In this document: positions 46,922 to 54,611 of the stretch, piece after piece | Layout: each line of letters opens with the position of its first letter | Position numbering within the stretch: position 1 is the stretch's first letter | Origin: Sulfitobacter sp. LCG007 | GTDB taxonomy: Bacteria > Pseudomonadota > Alphaproteobacteria > Rhodobacterales > Rhodobacteraceae | DNA length: 64,000 nucleotides | Assembly (NCBI RefSeq): GCF_040801785.1 | Contig: NZ_CP161805.1 | Coordinates: 1,798,001-1,862,000 of the forward strand | Reading direction: 5' to 3' | Position numbers and translations under genes: made by a program | Notes under the pieces: generated by a model | Database searches by the model: none | Told to the model about the DNA's origin: nothing | Seen by the model: only the letters and a program-made list of their open reading frames with translations

Positions 46922-47372
46922 GTTCTTGCTCCAGTGGGGGAATTCTGGCGACGCAGTTCTTGCGGAAATGGACGGGGCGCTCGCGCCATGGGATGAGGCC
47001 GTCGCCGGTGCGTTGATAGCGTGCCGCGCCGTCGAGGAGCATATCCAGATCGTCGGTTTCGTGGATGTTGCCGAAGACGTAGGTCCAGCGCCCCTTTCCG
47101 CGCAGCGCGACCGTACAGCCGCCCTCGCAATTCTGGAGGCATTCCGCGGCCGTTACCGTCAGCCCGGCGGGCAGATCTGCCGTGCAAAGCCCTTCGAACA
47201 GCCTCGCACCCGGCCGCACGCCGCCGTCGGGCACCGCGAGGCCGCGCCGGCAGGTCACGCAGACCAGCAATTCGGCGGGGCGGGGGCCGGCGTCGTCGAG
47301 ATCGCCGGGGCAGGGGTCGACGCTCGCGTCTCTCATCGGCACGCTCTGGCTGGAATGGTCATCTGTACGCAT
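46914..47372 (-). CDS. DUF1636 metal-binding-like protein of the cobalamin operon
   Basis: This protein of about 152 residues matches DUF1636, a ferredoxin/thioredoxin-like family often found beside cobW. Cysteines are grouped as ELLVCVTCRRG and AECLQNCEGGCTVAL, suggesting a metal or Fe-S site. It is the first gene after the cobalamin riboswitch. The start is uncertain: ATG 47372 follows GAGGAG directly, while ATG 47393 and ATG 47336 are alternatives. A role in cobalt handling with CobW is inferred from linkage only. Confidence 0.82.
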   Translation of the reverse strand: MRTDDHSSQSVPMRDASVDPCPGDLDDAGPRPAELLVCVTCRRGLAVPDGGVRPGARLFEGLCTADLPAGLTVTAAECLQNCEGGCTVALRGKGRWTYVFGNIHETDDLDMLLDGAARYQRTGDGLIPWRERPVHFRKNCVARIPPLEQEHD

Positions 47373-47453
47373 CTCCTCAGGGAACGCGGGCATGATGACG
47401 GGCGAGCACGACCCTCCCGACACCGGCGCACCCCGTCCGGTCACGTCATTCGC

Positions 47454-47645
47454 GCTGGCAGGTCTCCCGGCTTGCGGATCTCGGGGCCTCGGCCCCGTCG
47501 GTCACCCGGCCTTCCCAGCGCTTGCGCCAGTGGCCTTGGGCACCTCTCCGGTCACGGTCGCGGGGGCGGCTGCGTTTCACCGGCTTCCCGGCTGCGCATT
47601 CCCTCTTCACCTGTCCTTCGACAGGAACCAGCAGACCTGTCATGA
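47454..47645 (-). ncRNA. Cobalamin (AdoCbl) riboswitch
   Basis: Reading the minus strand from 47645, the leader contains the B12 core. GCCGGGAAGCCGGTGAAACG is followed by a CCCCCGCGACCGTGACC segment, several paired helices, and the B12 box AGCCGGGAGACCTGCCAGC at 47454-47472. This order and these conserved blocks match the cobalamin riboswitch class. It lies 81 bases before the first gene of the DUF1636-cobW-cobN-G-H-I-J operon and would shut it off when cobalamin is abundant. The second block starting at cobL is not directly under it. Confidence 0.93.
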
Positions 47646-47668
47646 TGGGGTCGGACCGGGTTTGTCAA
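47640..47668 (-). promoter_or_regulatory. Putative promoter of the cobalamin operon
   Basis: On the minus strand a perfect TTGACA (47663-47668) lies just upstream of the riboswitch, with a weak CATCAT/ATCATG -10-like stretch 15-17 bases on. Placement immediately before the aptamer fits a transcript starting near 47635-47645. Confidence 0.4.
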
Positions 47669-48286
47669 GCGCGGGTCGTGATGGGGGCTTGCCACTGGAC
47701 TTCCTGGGGTCTTGCCAAGGCGCGGCACCGTGAACGGTTCGTGCAGTTCGGACCTCGGGCCGCGGCAGGGCGCGCGACGCGCGTTCGAGGGGCGCGTGCT
47801 GAACGGGTGCAGCCCGCGGCAGGGCGCCGGGGAGCTTATCTGCGTCCCCGTATCATCCCGGCGCTCCGCATGAATCCGGTGGTCCCGAAAGGCGGCCTCA
47901 CACCAAAGGGCGGGTGTCATGGGGCAGATGGCAACCCGCCATCCCAAGCCCGGTTTTCCGTCCAACTTGCAGCCTGATGGGCGGGTATTGCACGACCCGC
48001 CCGGATGTGCCCCTTCAGAAATGCGTTGATGTCGACCCGATGCGCATCGCTCGCGCCGGTTTCCGTAGGCGCTTTCCGGCGGCGCCCGGCCATCTTGCCT
48101 GACGGCCGGGTCTGACGGATGTCTGGCGGGCGGGTCTGACGGCTCGTCTCTGGATGCGCGCAGGTCCCGGCGTCGGTCGTTTTCCGTGGGACATGGAACA
48201 CCTGCCGGTTCCGCTGGTGGCGCTCTCCACTTTTCCGGGCAAGTCCATCTGCCAGCGACTGCGGCTCCGACCCGGGCCGTTAAGAC
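47669..48286. other. ORF-poor, hairpin-rich gap between cob and che regions
   Basis: I find no convincing gene here: open frames on both strands are short, Arg/Pro/Ser-rich and lack ribosome-binding sites. The sequence holds a 13-base direct repeat, CGCGGCAGGGCGC, at 47761 and 47815. A perfect 8-base hairpin is formed by GGGCGGGT (47979-47986) and ACCCGCCC (47995-48002), with a smaller one at 47928-47942 (ATGGC/GCCAT). A repeated CGGGTCTGACGG occurs at 48107 and 48131, 24 bases apart. It could hold a small RNA or be eroded sequence. Confidence 0.4.
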
Positions 48287-48679
48287 CTAGAAAAGGTCGA
48301 GGTCGCCCAGGGTCTCGTCCTCGCGCTCGAAGCTGAAGGTCGTCTGCCCGTGAAGAAGCGTCCGGGTGCTGTCAAGCCGGAGCTTCTGGCCGATCTGCGA
48401 TACGGGCAGCAAGTCGCCGCCGAGATGCTCGGAATGCAGGTGCAGATGATGGGCCAGAAGGGCGAGATCCTCCAGCGACTGACGCAGCAGATCAAGCGTC
48501 TGCAATTCGCGGATAATCGAGTTTTCGGTGTTCGACGCCTCGGGAAGGCTGCGTCCGACAGCCTCCTCCAGCGAAAAAACCTGTCCCGCCATCGCATCGA
48601 GATGCCGGGACACGCGCGAAAGGATATGTGCGAGTCCGCCGCTCTCGCACTCGGATTGTCCAGGGTATGCGTCCTGCAT
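48287..48679 (-). CDS. CheT/CheZ-like putative CheY-P phosphatase
   Basis: This 130-residue, mostly helical protein is the last gene of the che operon. It carries a D-x3-Q motif, Asp63-Gln67, within LQTLDLLRQSLEDLALL, the pattern by which CheZ, CheX and CheT dephosphorylate CheY-P. It ends in an acidic, hydrophobic tail (EDETLGDLDLF) reminiscent of the CheY-binding C-terminal peptide of CheZ. In Sinorhizobium meliloti cheT also ends the che operon. Overall similarity to known families was not recognised otherwise, so the function is inferred. The start shares one base with the cheY stop (TGATG). Confidence 0.7.
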   Translation of the reverse strand: MQDAYPGQSECESGGLAHILSRVSRHLDAMAGQVFSLEEAVGRSLPEASNTENSIIRELQTLDLLRQSLEDLALLAHHLHLHSEHLGGDLLPVSQIGQKLRLDSTRTLLHGQTTFSFEREDETLGDLDLF

Positions 48680-49065
48680 CACAGACGACCGACCACAGCC
48701 TCGATGCAGTTTCGCAAGCCCGCCTGTTCGAATGGCTTTTTCAGGTAGTTGTTCATGCCCAGCTTCTTGCCGTGATCGATGATCTGCTGCTCAGCCCGTC
48801 CCGTGATCAATATGAACCCGACCCCCTTGGTCTTTGGGTCGCTGCGCAGGTGGTGCAGCAGTTGCAGGCCGTCCATCTGGGGCATGTTGTAGTCCGAAAT
48901 GACCAGATGAACCGGATGGCTGGACAGCGTCTTGATCGCGTCCATGCCGTTATCGGCGGTTGAGACGTTGCGGACGCCGAAGGCATCGAGTGCCTGAGTG
49001 ATCAGTCCGCGGCTGGTCGACATGTCGTCAACCACCATGATGCGTATTTGGTCGCGCAAGGACAT
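48679..49065 (-). CDS. cheY: CheY response regulator (distal copy)
   Basis: This 128-residue single receiver domain has the acidic pair Asp13/Asp14 (MVVDDMSTSR), phospho-acceptor Asp58 (LVISDYNMPQMDG), the switch Thr in ILITGRAEQ and Lys in YLKKPFEQ. It has no output domain, so it acts on the flagellar motor or as a phosphate sink. It closely resembles alphaproteobacterial CheY2, the motor-binding form. It is coupled to the downstream CheT-like gene. Confidence 0.93.
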   Translation of the reverse strand: MSLRDQIRIMVVDDMSTSRGLITQALDAFGVRNVSTADNGMDAIKTLSSHPVHLVISDYNMPQMDGLQLLHHLRSDPKTKGVGFILITGRAEQQIIDHGKKLGMNNYLKKPFEQAGLRNCIEAVVGRL

Positions 49066-49077
49066 GGGCGGATTCCT

Positions 49078-49962
49078 TCAATTGCCCGCAGAAGCGGACC
49101 GGTTGGAGCCGACTGGACGGTAGGCGGTTGGGCCGGCATTACAAAAGCCCATACTTTCGGGGCTGACGATACGTTCGGAGTGACCCAGGAAAAGGTAGCC
49201 GTCCTCGCCGAGTTGGGCGCGGAAGCGCGGCCAGAGCGTGTTCTGGGTCTTCTGGTCGAAATAGATGACGACGTTGCGGCAGAAGATCGTGTCCATCTTC
49301 TGGCGCAACGGCCAGTCTCCGAGGAGATTCAGTTCGCGGAAGAGCACGAGCTTGCGCAGTTGGGGACATGCGACGTACTCGGTCTCGCTGCCAGCTGGAC
49401 GCGGCTCGAAGTATTTCTTCAGCAGCGGCTCGGGGATTCCCGACACCATCTGCTGCGGATAGATGGCGGCGCTGGCGAATGCGACCACCTTCGGATCGAT
49501 GTCCGTGCCCAGGATCCTGACGTCGGCAGAAGCGATATCGGGTATCTTTTCCAGCAGGCACATTGCGATGGAACAGGCTTCCTGACCGTTCGAACTGCCG
49601 GCCGACCACAGGCGCACCTTTCCGCCCGCGCGCAGCTTGCGGATCAGCTCGGGCACTATCTTTTCCTTGAGAATGTCGAAATGGTGCTCCTCGCGGAAGA
49701 AATGCGAAACGTTCGTGGTGAGCGCAGATATCATCTGCCGCCGTTCCTCGACCCCTGCATCCGAGCAGACGAAATCCGCATAGCTCTTGAAGTCGCTGGT
49801 TCCCATCGCACGCAGCCGGGGCCGAAGCCGCGACTGGATCATGGACGTCTTCTCGATCACGAGCTGCAGCCCGCTTTCTCGATACGCCAGATCGGCGAGC
49901 TTATGGAAGCTCTGCGGATCGAGCGCACCCTCCATCGTGCCGCCTTGTGAGGTTCCTGCCAT
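49078..49962 (-). CDS. cheR: Chemotaxis protein methyltransferase CheR
   Basis: This 294-residue SAM-dependent enzyme methylates glutamates of chemoreceptors. It has the CheR N-terminal helical domain (to about residue 85; NVSHFFREEHHFDIL) and a Rossmann methyltransferase domain with LWSAGSSNGQEACSIAM and DTIFCRNVVIYFD. The ATG at 49962 shares a base with the cheW stop; GTG at 49965 is possible. No cheB (the opposing methylesterase) is in this operon. Confidence 0.95.
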   Translation of the reverse strand: MAGTSQGGTMEGALDPQSFHKLADLAYRESGLQLVIEKTSMIQSRLRPRLRAMGTSDFKSYADFVCSDAGVEERRQMISALTTNVSHFFREEHHFDILKEKIVPELIRKLRAGGKVRLWSAGSSNGQEACSIAMCLLEKIPDIASADVRILGTDIDPKVVAFASAAIYPQQMVSGIPEPLLKKYFEPRPAGSETEYVACPQLRKLVLFRELNLLGDWPLRQKMDTIFCRNVVIYFDQKTQNTLWPRFRAQLGEDGYLFLGHSERIVSPESMGFCNAGPTAYRPVGSNRSASAGN

Positions 49963-50420
49963 CACGCGGCTGCGGATTGGGTAGAGTTGACGATAGAGCC
50001 AAGATCGAGCACGCGGATCATCCGCTCGTCGATGAGGGTCAGCGCGCTCACGACGTTCGGGATGGCGCTTGTCTGCATGTCAGGCGGCGGCTGAAGATCG
50101 TCAGCCGTAAGCGCGATGATGTCGGAGACGGCATCCACAAGCAAACCGGTCATCGCATCTTCGTGCTTGACCACGATGATGACGTTTCGGTCGGTGTGCT
50201 CGCGCGGGGTCAGGCCGAGCCTGAGAGCGAGATCCATCACCGGCAGTACCGTGCCGCGCAGGTTGATGACGCCCTTCATGTAACCGGGCGCATGCGGCAG
50301 GGGAGTGGCTCTGGTCCAGCCACGTATTTCGCGCACCGACATGATGTCGAGTGAATATTCCTGATCCCCAAGCCGGAAGGTCAGGAGTTCGATCGTGGCT
50401 GATGTGTCCTTGTCGCTCAT
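49962..50420 (-). CDS. cheW: Chemotaxis adaptor CheW
   Basis: This 152-residue CheW-domain protein couples receptors to CheA. The two SH3-like lobes show LLTFRLGDQEYSLDIMSVRE (residues 12-31), HAPGYMKGVINLRGTVLPVM and GLLVDAVSDI. It is translationally coupled to cheA (4-base overlap) and cheR (1-base overlap). Confidence 0.95.
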   Translation of the reverse strand: MSDKDTSATIELLTFRLGDQEYSLDIMSVREIRGWTRATPLPHAPGYMKGVINLRGTVLPVMDLALRLGLTPREHTDRNVIIVVKHEDAMTGLLVDAVSDIIALTADDLQPPPDMQTSAIPNVVSALTLIDERMIRVLDLGSIVNSTQSAAA

Positions 50421-52669
50421 GCGGAAAGTCCTGTCAGTGAAGGAGTGGCAGCCGCGCCGTGGCTGCCGATGGCGTTGCTGATGATGTCGGACGTGTCGAC
50501 GATCAGGGCGATCTGGCCGTCACCCAGGATCGTCGCGGCGGCGATGCCCGGCGCGCGGTAGAAACTGTCGTCCAGCCCCTTGATCACCACCTGGCGCTGA
50601 TCCTGGATGCTGTCGATGACGAGTGCCGCGTTGCTGCCGTCTTCCTGCGCGATCAGCAGCACGACGGTGCCGTCATAATCTGTGATCGGCTGTCGGTATC
50701 CGAGTTCCTTACCCAGGTCGAAGAGAGGCACAAAACCGCTGCGGACACGCACAACATAGGCACCGGGGCGTACCATCTCGACGTCTTTCGACGCCAGCGT
50801 CAGCGTTTCGACGACGACGCTTAGTGGCAGCACGAGCGTCTCGTCCGCGACCTGGACCACCATCCCGTCGAGAACGGCTAGGGTCAGAGGCAGCGAAATC
50901 GAGAACGTCGTGCCGACGCCAGGCGTTGACGAGATGGAGATACGTCCGCCCAGCGACTGGATCGAGGTTCGCACGACATCCATGCCGACTCCCCGTCCGG
51001 ACAGATCGGAGATTACGCTTGCAGTCGAGAACCCCGGCAGGAAAAGCAGGTTGTCGATCTCGGTATCCGAAAGCTGGGCCTCCGCCGGTACCAGACCCTT
51101 TTCAATGGCGATCTCGAGCACACGCTTGCGGTTGATGCCACCACCGTCGTCGGAAACCTCGATCACCACGCGGCCAGAGCGGTGCGCGGCAGTGAGATTC
51201 ACGCGCCCCTGTGCCGGCTTGCCGGCCGCCACCCGTTTTTCGGCGGATTCAAGGCCGTGATCGACAGCGTTCCGGATCATGTGGGTCAGCGGATCGGCAA
51301 GGCGCTCGATGACTGTCTTGTCGACCTCGGTGCTTTCTCCGACGGTATGGAGACGCACGTCCTTGCCGACGGCCGCGGACGCCTCGCGCACGATACGCGA
51401 CATGCGCTGGAACAGCGATTTCACGGGCTGTGCCCGGATCATCATGACACTGTCCTGAATGTCACGGGTCAGGCGCTGGAACTCTTCGAGACCGTTCATG
51501 GCGTCCGAGTGCGGTGAAAGACCGGACTCCTCGAGGCTCTGCGCAAGCATCGCCTGGTTGATCACCAGTTCGCCGACCAGGTTCACGAGGCGTTCGATGC
51601 GGTCGATGTCGACCCGGACGACTGATTTGGCCGCAGCAGCCGCGCTAGCGCCCTTCTGCTCGCCTGAATTGTCTGCACTGCCGCCCGATCCTGCAGATGC
51701 AGGTGCCGCCGGGGCTTTTGCCGCTGGCGGGGCGCTTGCCTTATCCACCAGCGGTTGGACCAAAGGGCCCGGATCTGCCTCTGCAGGCTTTGCCGGTGGC
51801 GCCAGCGGATCGGTCGTATCCGAGGTATCAGTTCCCGTCTGCATGTCGGTCACCTCTTCCGCCGTCGATGAGGTCCCGGCGGTTTCATCTTCGATGCGGG
51901 TTATATTGAGCGTGCAAAGACCTTCGACGAATTCGAATACCGATGCGATCTCGGCCTCCTGAACATCGGCCTCAAGTTCAATGGTCCAGGACAGATAACT
52001 TGTCTCGGGCGCGAGCGAAGCAAAATCGGGGAGCCTCTCAGTGTGACAGGTGACCTGGCACTGGCCCATAGCATCGAGAGCGCGAAGCATGAGGAAAGGT
52101 TCGTTGCCCGTCTCAAAAAGCTCGTTTTCGGGGGTGAACTCGATCCGGAAGCGCGGCATTGCGGAAATCAGAGGTGGCAGATCGCCGCCACCGAAATCCA
52201 GATCCAGTGACAACCCGGCCGGCTGGAAATCGATTTCCTCCTCCGGCTCGGGTTCACGCTCGGAAGCGCCTTCTTCACCGAGAAGCGCATCGAGCGCCGC
52301 GAGAAGGGAGGCGGTTTCCGCTGTCGGAAGCTCTCCGGCGTCCCGGCTTATGCGCACCAGGTCGGACAGATGGTCGGCGCACTGGAAGAAAAGCCTGATC
52401 GCGTCGGCGTCCGGAGACATGCGTCCGGCACGAACCTCGTCGAGCACGGTTTCGAAGCGATGGGCAAACCTTACCAGCGCCTCGAGGCCGAAGGCACCGG
52501 CACCGCCCTTGATGGAATGGACCGCGCGAAAGACGACGTTGATCGTCTCGGACTCCTCGCCGCCCTCCTCCTCCATTGATTGCAGGCCGTCCTGCAGCGC
52601 CTCGAGCAGTTCTTCGCATTCGATGAAGAACGAGGCGCGGATTTCGGCCATAGGATCATTCTGAGCCAT
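50417..52669 (-). CDS. cheA: Chemotaxis histidine kinase CheA
   Basis: This 750-residue kinase has every CheA domain in order. The Hpt domain carries phospho-His51 (FRAVHSIKGGAGAFG). A P2-like CheY-binding module spans about residues 175-275 (FRIEFTPENELFETGNEPF). A Pro/Ala-rich linker (about 275-345) is followed by dimerisation helices, a HATPase domain (NAVDHGLESAEKR, then VSDDGGGINRKRV) and a C-terminal CheW-like domain. All catalytic regions look intact. It begins 12 bases after the first cheY. Confidence 0.96.
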   Translation of the reverse strand: MAQNDPMAEIRASFFIECEELLEALQDGLQSMEEEGGEESETINVVFRAVHSIKGGAGAFGLEALVRFAHRFETVLDEVRAGRMSPDADAIRLFFQCADHLSDLVRISRDAGELPTAETASLLAALDALLGEEGASEREPEPEEEIDFQPAGLSLDLDFGGGDLPPLISAMPRFRIEFTPENELFETGNEPFLMLRALDAMGQCQVTCHTERLPDFASLAPETSYLSWTIELEADVQEAEIASVFEFVEGLCTLNITRIEDETAGTSSTAEEVTDMQTGTDTSDTTDPLAPPAKPAEADPGPLVQPLVDKASAPPAAKAPAAPASAGSGGSADNSGEQKGASAAAAAKSVVRVDIDRIERLVNLVGELVINQAMLAQSLEESGLSPHSDAMNGLEEFQRLTRDIQDSVMMIRAQPVKSLFQRMSRIVREASAAVGKDVRLHTVGESTEVDKTVIERLADPLTHMIRNAVDHGLESAEKRVAAGKPAQGRVNLTAAHRSGRVVIEVSDDGGGINRKRVLEIAIEKGLVPAEAQLSDTEIDNLLFLPGFSTASVISDLSGRGVGMDVVRTSIQSLGGRISISSTPGVGTTFSISLPLTLAVLDGMVVQVADETLVLPLSVVVETLTLASKDVEMVRPGAYVVRVRSGFVPLFDLGKELGYRQPITDYDGTVVLLIAQEDGSNAALVIDSIQDQRQVVIKGLDDSFYRAPGIAAATILGDGQIALIVDTSDIISNAIGSHGAAATPSLTGLSA

Positions 52670-52681
52670 GCCTTTTTTCCC

Positions 52682-53047
52682 CTAACCTGCAACCATCTGC
52701 AACGCCCTGACCAGCTTTTCCGGGTCGAAGGGCTTGACGATCCATCCCGTGGCGCCGGCTTCGCGCGCCCGCGCCTTCAGCTCGGGAGCCGCCTCGGTCG
52801 TGAGCACCAGGATGGGTGTGGCGCGATGCTTGTCCTGGCTGCGGACCGCATCGATGAAACCGAAACCGTCCATCCGCGGCATGTTGATGTCCGTGATGAT
52901 CGCATCTGGCTGGATACCGCCGAGGACCTCGATCCCGTGGACGCCGTCATCGGCGGTATGAACCGTGAAGCCGGCCGGCAGCAGGGCGAGGCGGATCATG
53001 TCGCGCATGGTGCGGCTGTCATCGACGGCGAGAATCTCAAGCGACAT
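52682..53047 (-). CDS. cheY: CheY response regulator (proximal copy)
   Basis: This 121-residue receiver has Asp9/Asp10 (LAVDDSRTMRDM), phospho-acceptor Asp53 (ITDINMPRMDGF), Thr in LVLTTEAAPE and Lys in WIVKPFDP. Its position just before cheA matches cheY1 of alphaproteobacterial che operons, where CheY1 can act as a phosphate sink. The ATG at 53047 lies inside the end of the STAS gene (11-base overlap). Confidence 0.93.
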   Translation of the reverse strand: MSLEILAVDDSRTMRDMIRLALLPAGFTVHTADDGVHGIEVLGGIQPDAIITDINMPRMDGFGFIDAVRSQDKHRATPILVLTTEAAPELKARAREAGATGWIVKPFDPEKLVRALQMVAG

Positions 53048-53315
53048 TTTGCCCCTCCGCGATGGATTCGGGCGATTGGCCCATGACCCTGAGTTGTTCG
53101 ACCACCCGGTCGCTGGCATTCACCAGCGACACGTTGTGCCCGGCGGCGCGCACCGCAGTGGCTGCCGCGATCACCACCTGAAGGCAGAGCGCGCCGAAAT
53201 ATGTCACCTTGGACAGATCCAGAGTGATGTCGCGGTCGTGATCCTTGAGCGTTTCCATCAGCGTCGAAGCCGCTGGAAGATCAAGCCGCGGCGCAAGCAC
53301 AACAGGCTCTGTCAT
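53037..53315 (-). CDS. STAS-domain protein heading the che operon
   Basis: This 92-residue single STAS domain (anti-sigma-factor antagonist fold) has the strand-turn ITLDLSKVTYFGALCLQVVI at residues 30-49, where a phosphorylatable Ser is usual; here the position reads GALCLQ, with no Ser. In S. meliloti a STAS protein (CheS-like) precedes cheY1-cheA and assists the phosphate sink; that role is an inference here. It is the first gene of the operon. Confidence 0.85.
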   Translation of the reverse strand: MTEPVVLAPRLDLPAASTLMETLKDHDRDITLDLSKVTYFGALCLQVVIAAATAVRAAGHNVSLVNASDRVVEQLRVMGQSPESIAEGQNVA

Positions 53316-53399
53316 CGCGCCACGCCGCTAGAAACGGGTTCGAATGTCGGCATTGCAATCTCCATCTCGGCGCTCCCTCGGATGAGGTTCGTTTTAGAG

Positions 53400-53423
53400 C
53401 GCGGTCCGTTAAGACCGCGTTAC
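53400..53423 (-). promoter_or_regulatory. CtrA-like box and inverted repeat upstream of the che operon
   Basis: On the minus strand GTAA-N7-TTAAC (53423 to 53408) differs by one base from the CtrA box TTAA-N7-TTAAC. It overlaps a perfect 7-base inverted repeat, CGCGGTC (53400-53406) and GACCGCG (53413-53419), with loop CGTTAA. It lies about 95 bases before the STAS start. CtrA control of motility genes is common in Rhodobacterales. The repeat could alternatively be a transcript hairpin. Confidence 0.5.
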
Positions 53424-53472
53424 CTCGCGACCGATTCAGCACTTCGAAGGCAGAAAGTTGCGTTGCATGACG

Positions 53473-53502
53473 AAAAAGCCCCGCCGGACGGACCGGCGGG
53501 GC
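53473..53502 (-). terminator. Intrinsic terminator of the C1/methyltransferase operon
   Basis: On the minus strand GCCCCGCCGG (53502-53493) pairs perfectly with CCGGCGGGGC (53487-53478) over a 5-base loop and is followed by TTTTT (53477-53473). A 10-base GC stem plus U-run, 26 bases after the methyltransferase stop, is a textbook Rho-independent terminator. Confidence 0.92.
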
Positions 53503-53528
53503 AAGGACGCGCGAAGTCGGGCGGAGTG

Positions 53529-54611
53529 CTAGCCGCGGCGGCGGCGTCCACCGGCACGGGCATCACGTCCGCGCCCTTCCTGCCCCTTTTTCGGGGCTTC
53601 CTTGTTGAACATGATCCAGGCGGTGCCATGGGGATCGTTGTTGGTCAGGAAATTCGCCGCACGGATCGCCTCCATCTCCTTGCCGGCACGAGCCCGGGTG
53701 GACCCGAGGCCCGTCAGACGGCAAAACGTCTCGGGATCCATGTCGTCGGGGATGACGATGCCGGCTTCCAGCAGTTCCTGCTTGCGTTCCTCGATCTTCG
53801 AGGCCGGCACCGGCAGGGCGATGGGGTTCATGATGGCCGATGTCATCCCAGCGGTCATCGCCATCGGAAGGAAGGCGTTGTTGATCCCGTGCCGGTTGGG
53901 CAGGCCGAAGGAAATATTCGAAGCGCCGCAGGTGGTGTTCACGCCCAGCTCCTCGCGCAGGCGGCGCACCAGCGCGAAGACCTGAAGGCCGGCCGTAGCC
54001 ATGGCCCCGATAGGCATGACAAGCGGATCGACGACAATGTCATGGGCCGGAATGCCGAAATCCGCTGCGCGCTCGACGATCTTCTTGGCCACAGCGAAGC
54101 GCACGTCGGGGTCCTCGGATATGCCGGTATCGTCGTTGGAGATGGCGACCACGGGGACATTGAACTTCTTGACCAGCGGCAGGACGATCTCGAGGCGCTC
54201 TTCCTCTCCGGTCACCGAATTCAGCAGCGGGCGTCCCTCGCAGGCCTCGAGCCCGGCCTGAAGCGCTCCGGGCACCGAGCTGTCGATGCACAGCGGCACG
54301 TCCGTGATGGCCTGCACGCGGCTTATCAGTTCGCGCATCAACGGCGGCTCGACGAAGTTGTTGTCGGCATAGCGCGGATCTTCGGCCATCCTGTTGGTGA
54401 ACACCGCCCCCGAATTGATGTCGAGCACGGTGGCGCCGGCTTCCACCTGCGCGAGGGCGTCGGCTTCCACGGTCGAGAAATCGCCTGCCTCGAGCTCGGC
54501 CGCGAGCTTCTTGCGCCCGGTGGGATTGATCCGCTCGCCGATCACGCAGAAAGGCTGGTCGAAGCCGATGATCGCGGTCTTCGATTTCGATTCTACGATG
54601 GTACGGGTCAT
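53529..54611 (-). CDS. Methyltetrahydrofolate:corrinoid methyltransferase-like protein
   Basis: This 360-residue protein has a pterin-binding TIM barrel like MetH and the methyl-H4folate:corrinoid methyltransferases. Conserved pieces include VIGERINPTGRKKLAAEL (residues 23-40), VLDINSGA near 62 and LLNSVTGEEERLE near 129. It ends in an unusual tail of Gly, Arg and Lys (last 19 residues, with GRRRRG at the end). It would transfer methyl between a corrinoid protein and folate, but no corrinoid protein gene is in the window. It overlaps the HAD gene by 4 bases. Confidence 0.85.
   Translation of the reverse strand: MTRTIVESKSKTAIIGFDQPFCVIGERINPTGRKKLAAELEAGDFSTVEADALAQVEAGATVLDINSGAVFTNRMAEDPRYADNNFVEPPLMRELISRVQAITDVPLCIDSSVPGALQAGLEACEGRPLLNSVTGEEERLEIVLPLVKKFNVPVVAISNDDTGISEDPDVRFAVAKKIVERAADFGIPAHDIVVDPLVMPIGAMATAGLQVFALVRRLREELGVNTTCGASNISFGLPNRHGINNAFLPMAMTAGMTSAIMNPIALPVPASKIEERKQELLEAGIVIPDDMDPETFCRLTGLGSTRARAGKEMEAIRAANFLTNNDPHGTAWIMFNKEAPKKGQEGRGRDARAGGRRRRG

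Noticed and set aside
44543-46996. Open frame of 817 codons on the plus strand over cobN and cobW
   Set aside because: Lies opposite two well-supported genes, is rich in Arg, Gly and His and shows no domain.
48098-48142. CRISPR-like short repeat spacing
   Set aside because: Only two copies of a 12-base motif 24 bases apart, without uniform spacers or cas genes.
47917-48248. Short minus-strand frames (77-94 codons) with RQTRP repeats between cob and che
   Set aside because: They arise from the repeated CGGGTCTGACGG sequence; no ribosome-binding site or known domain.
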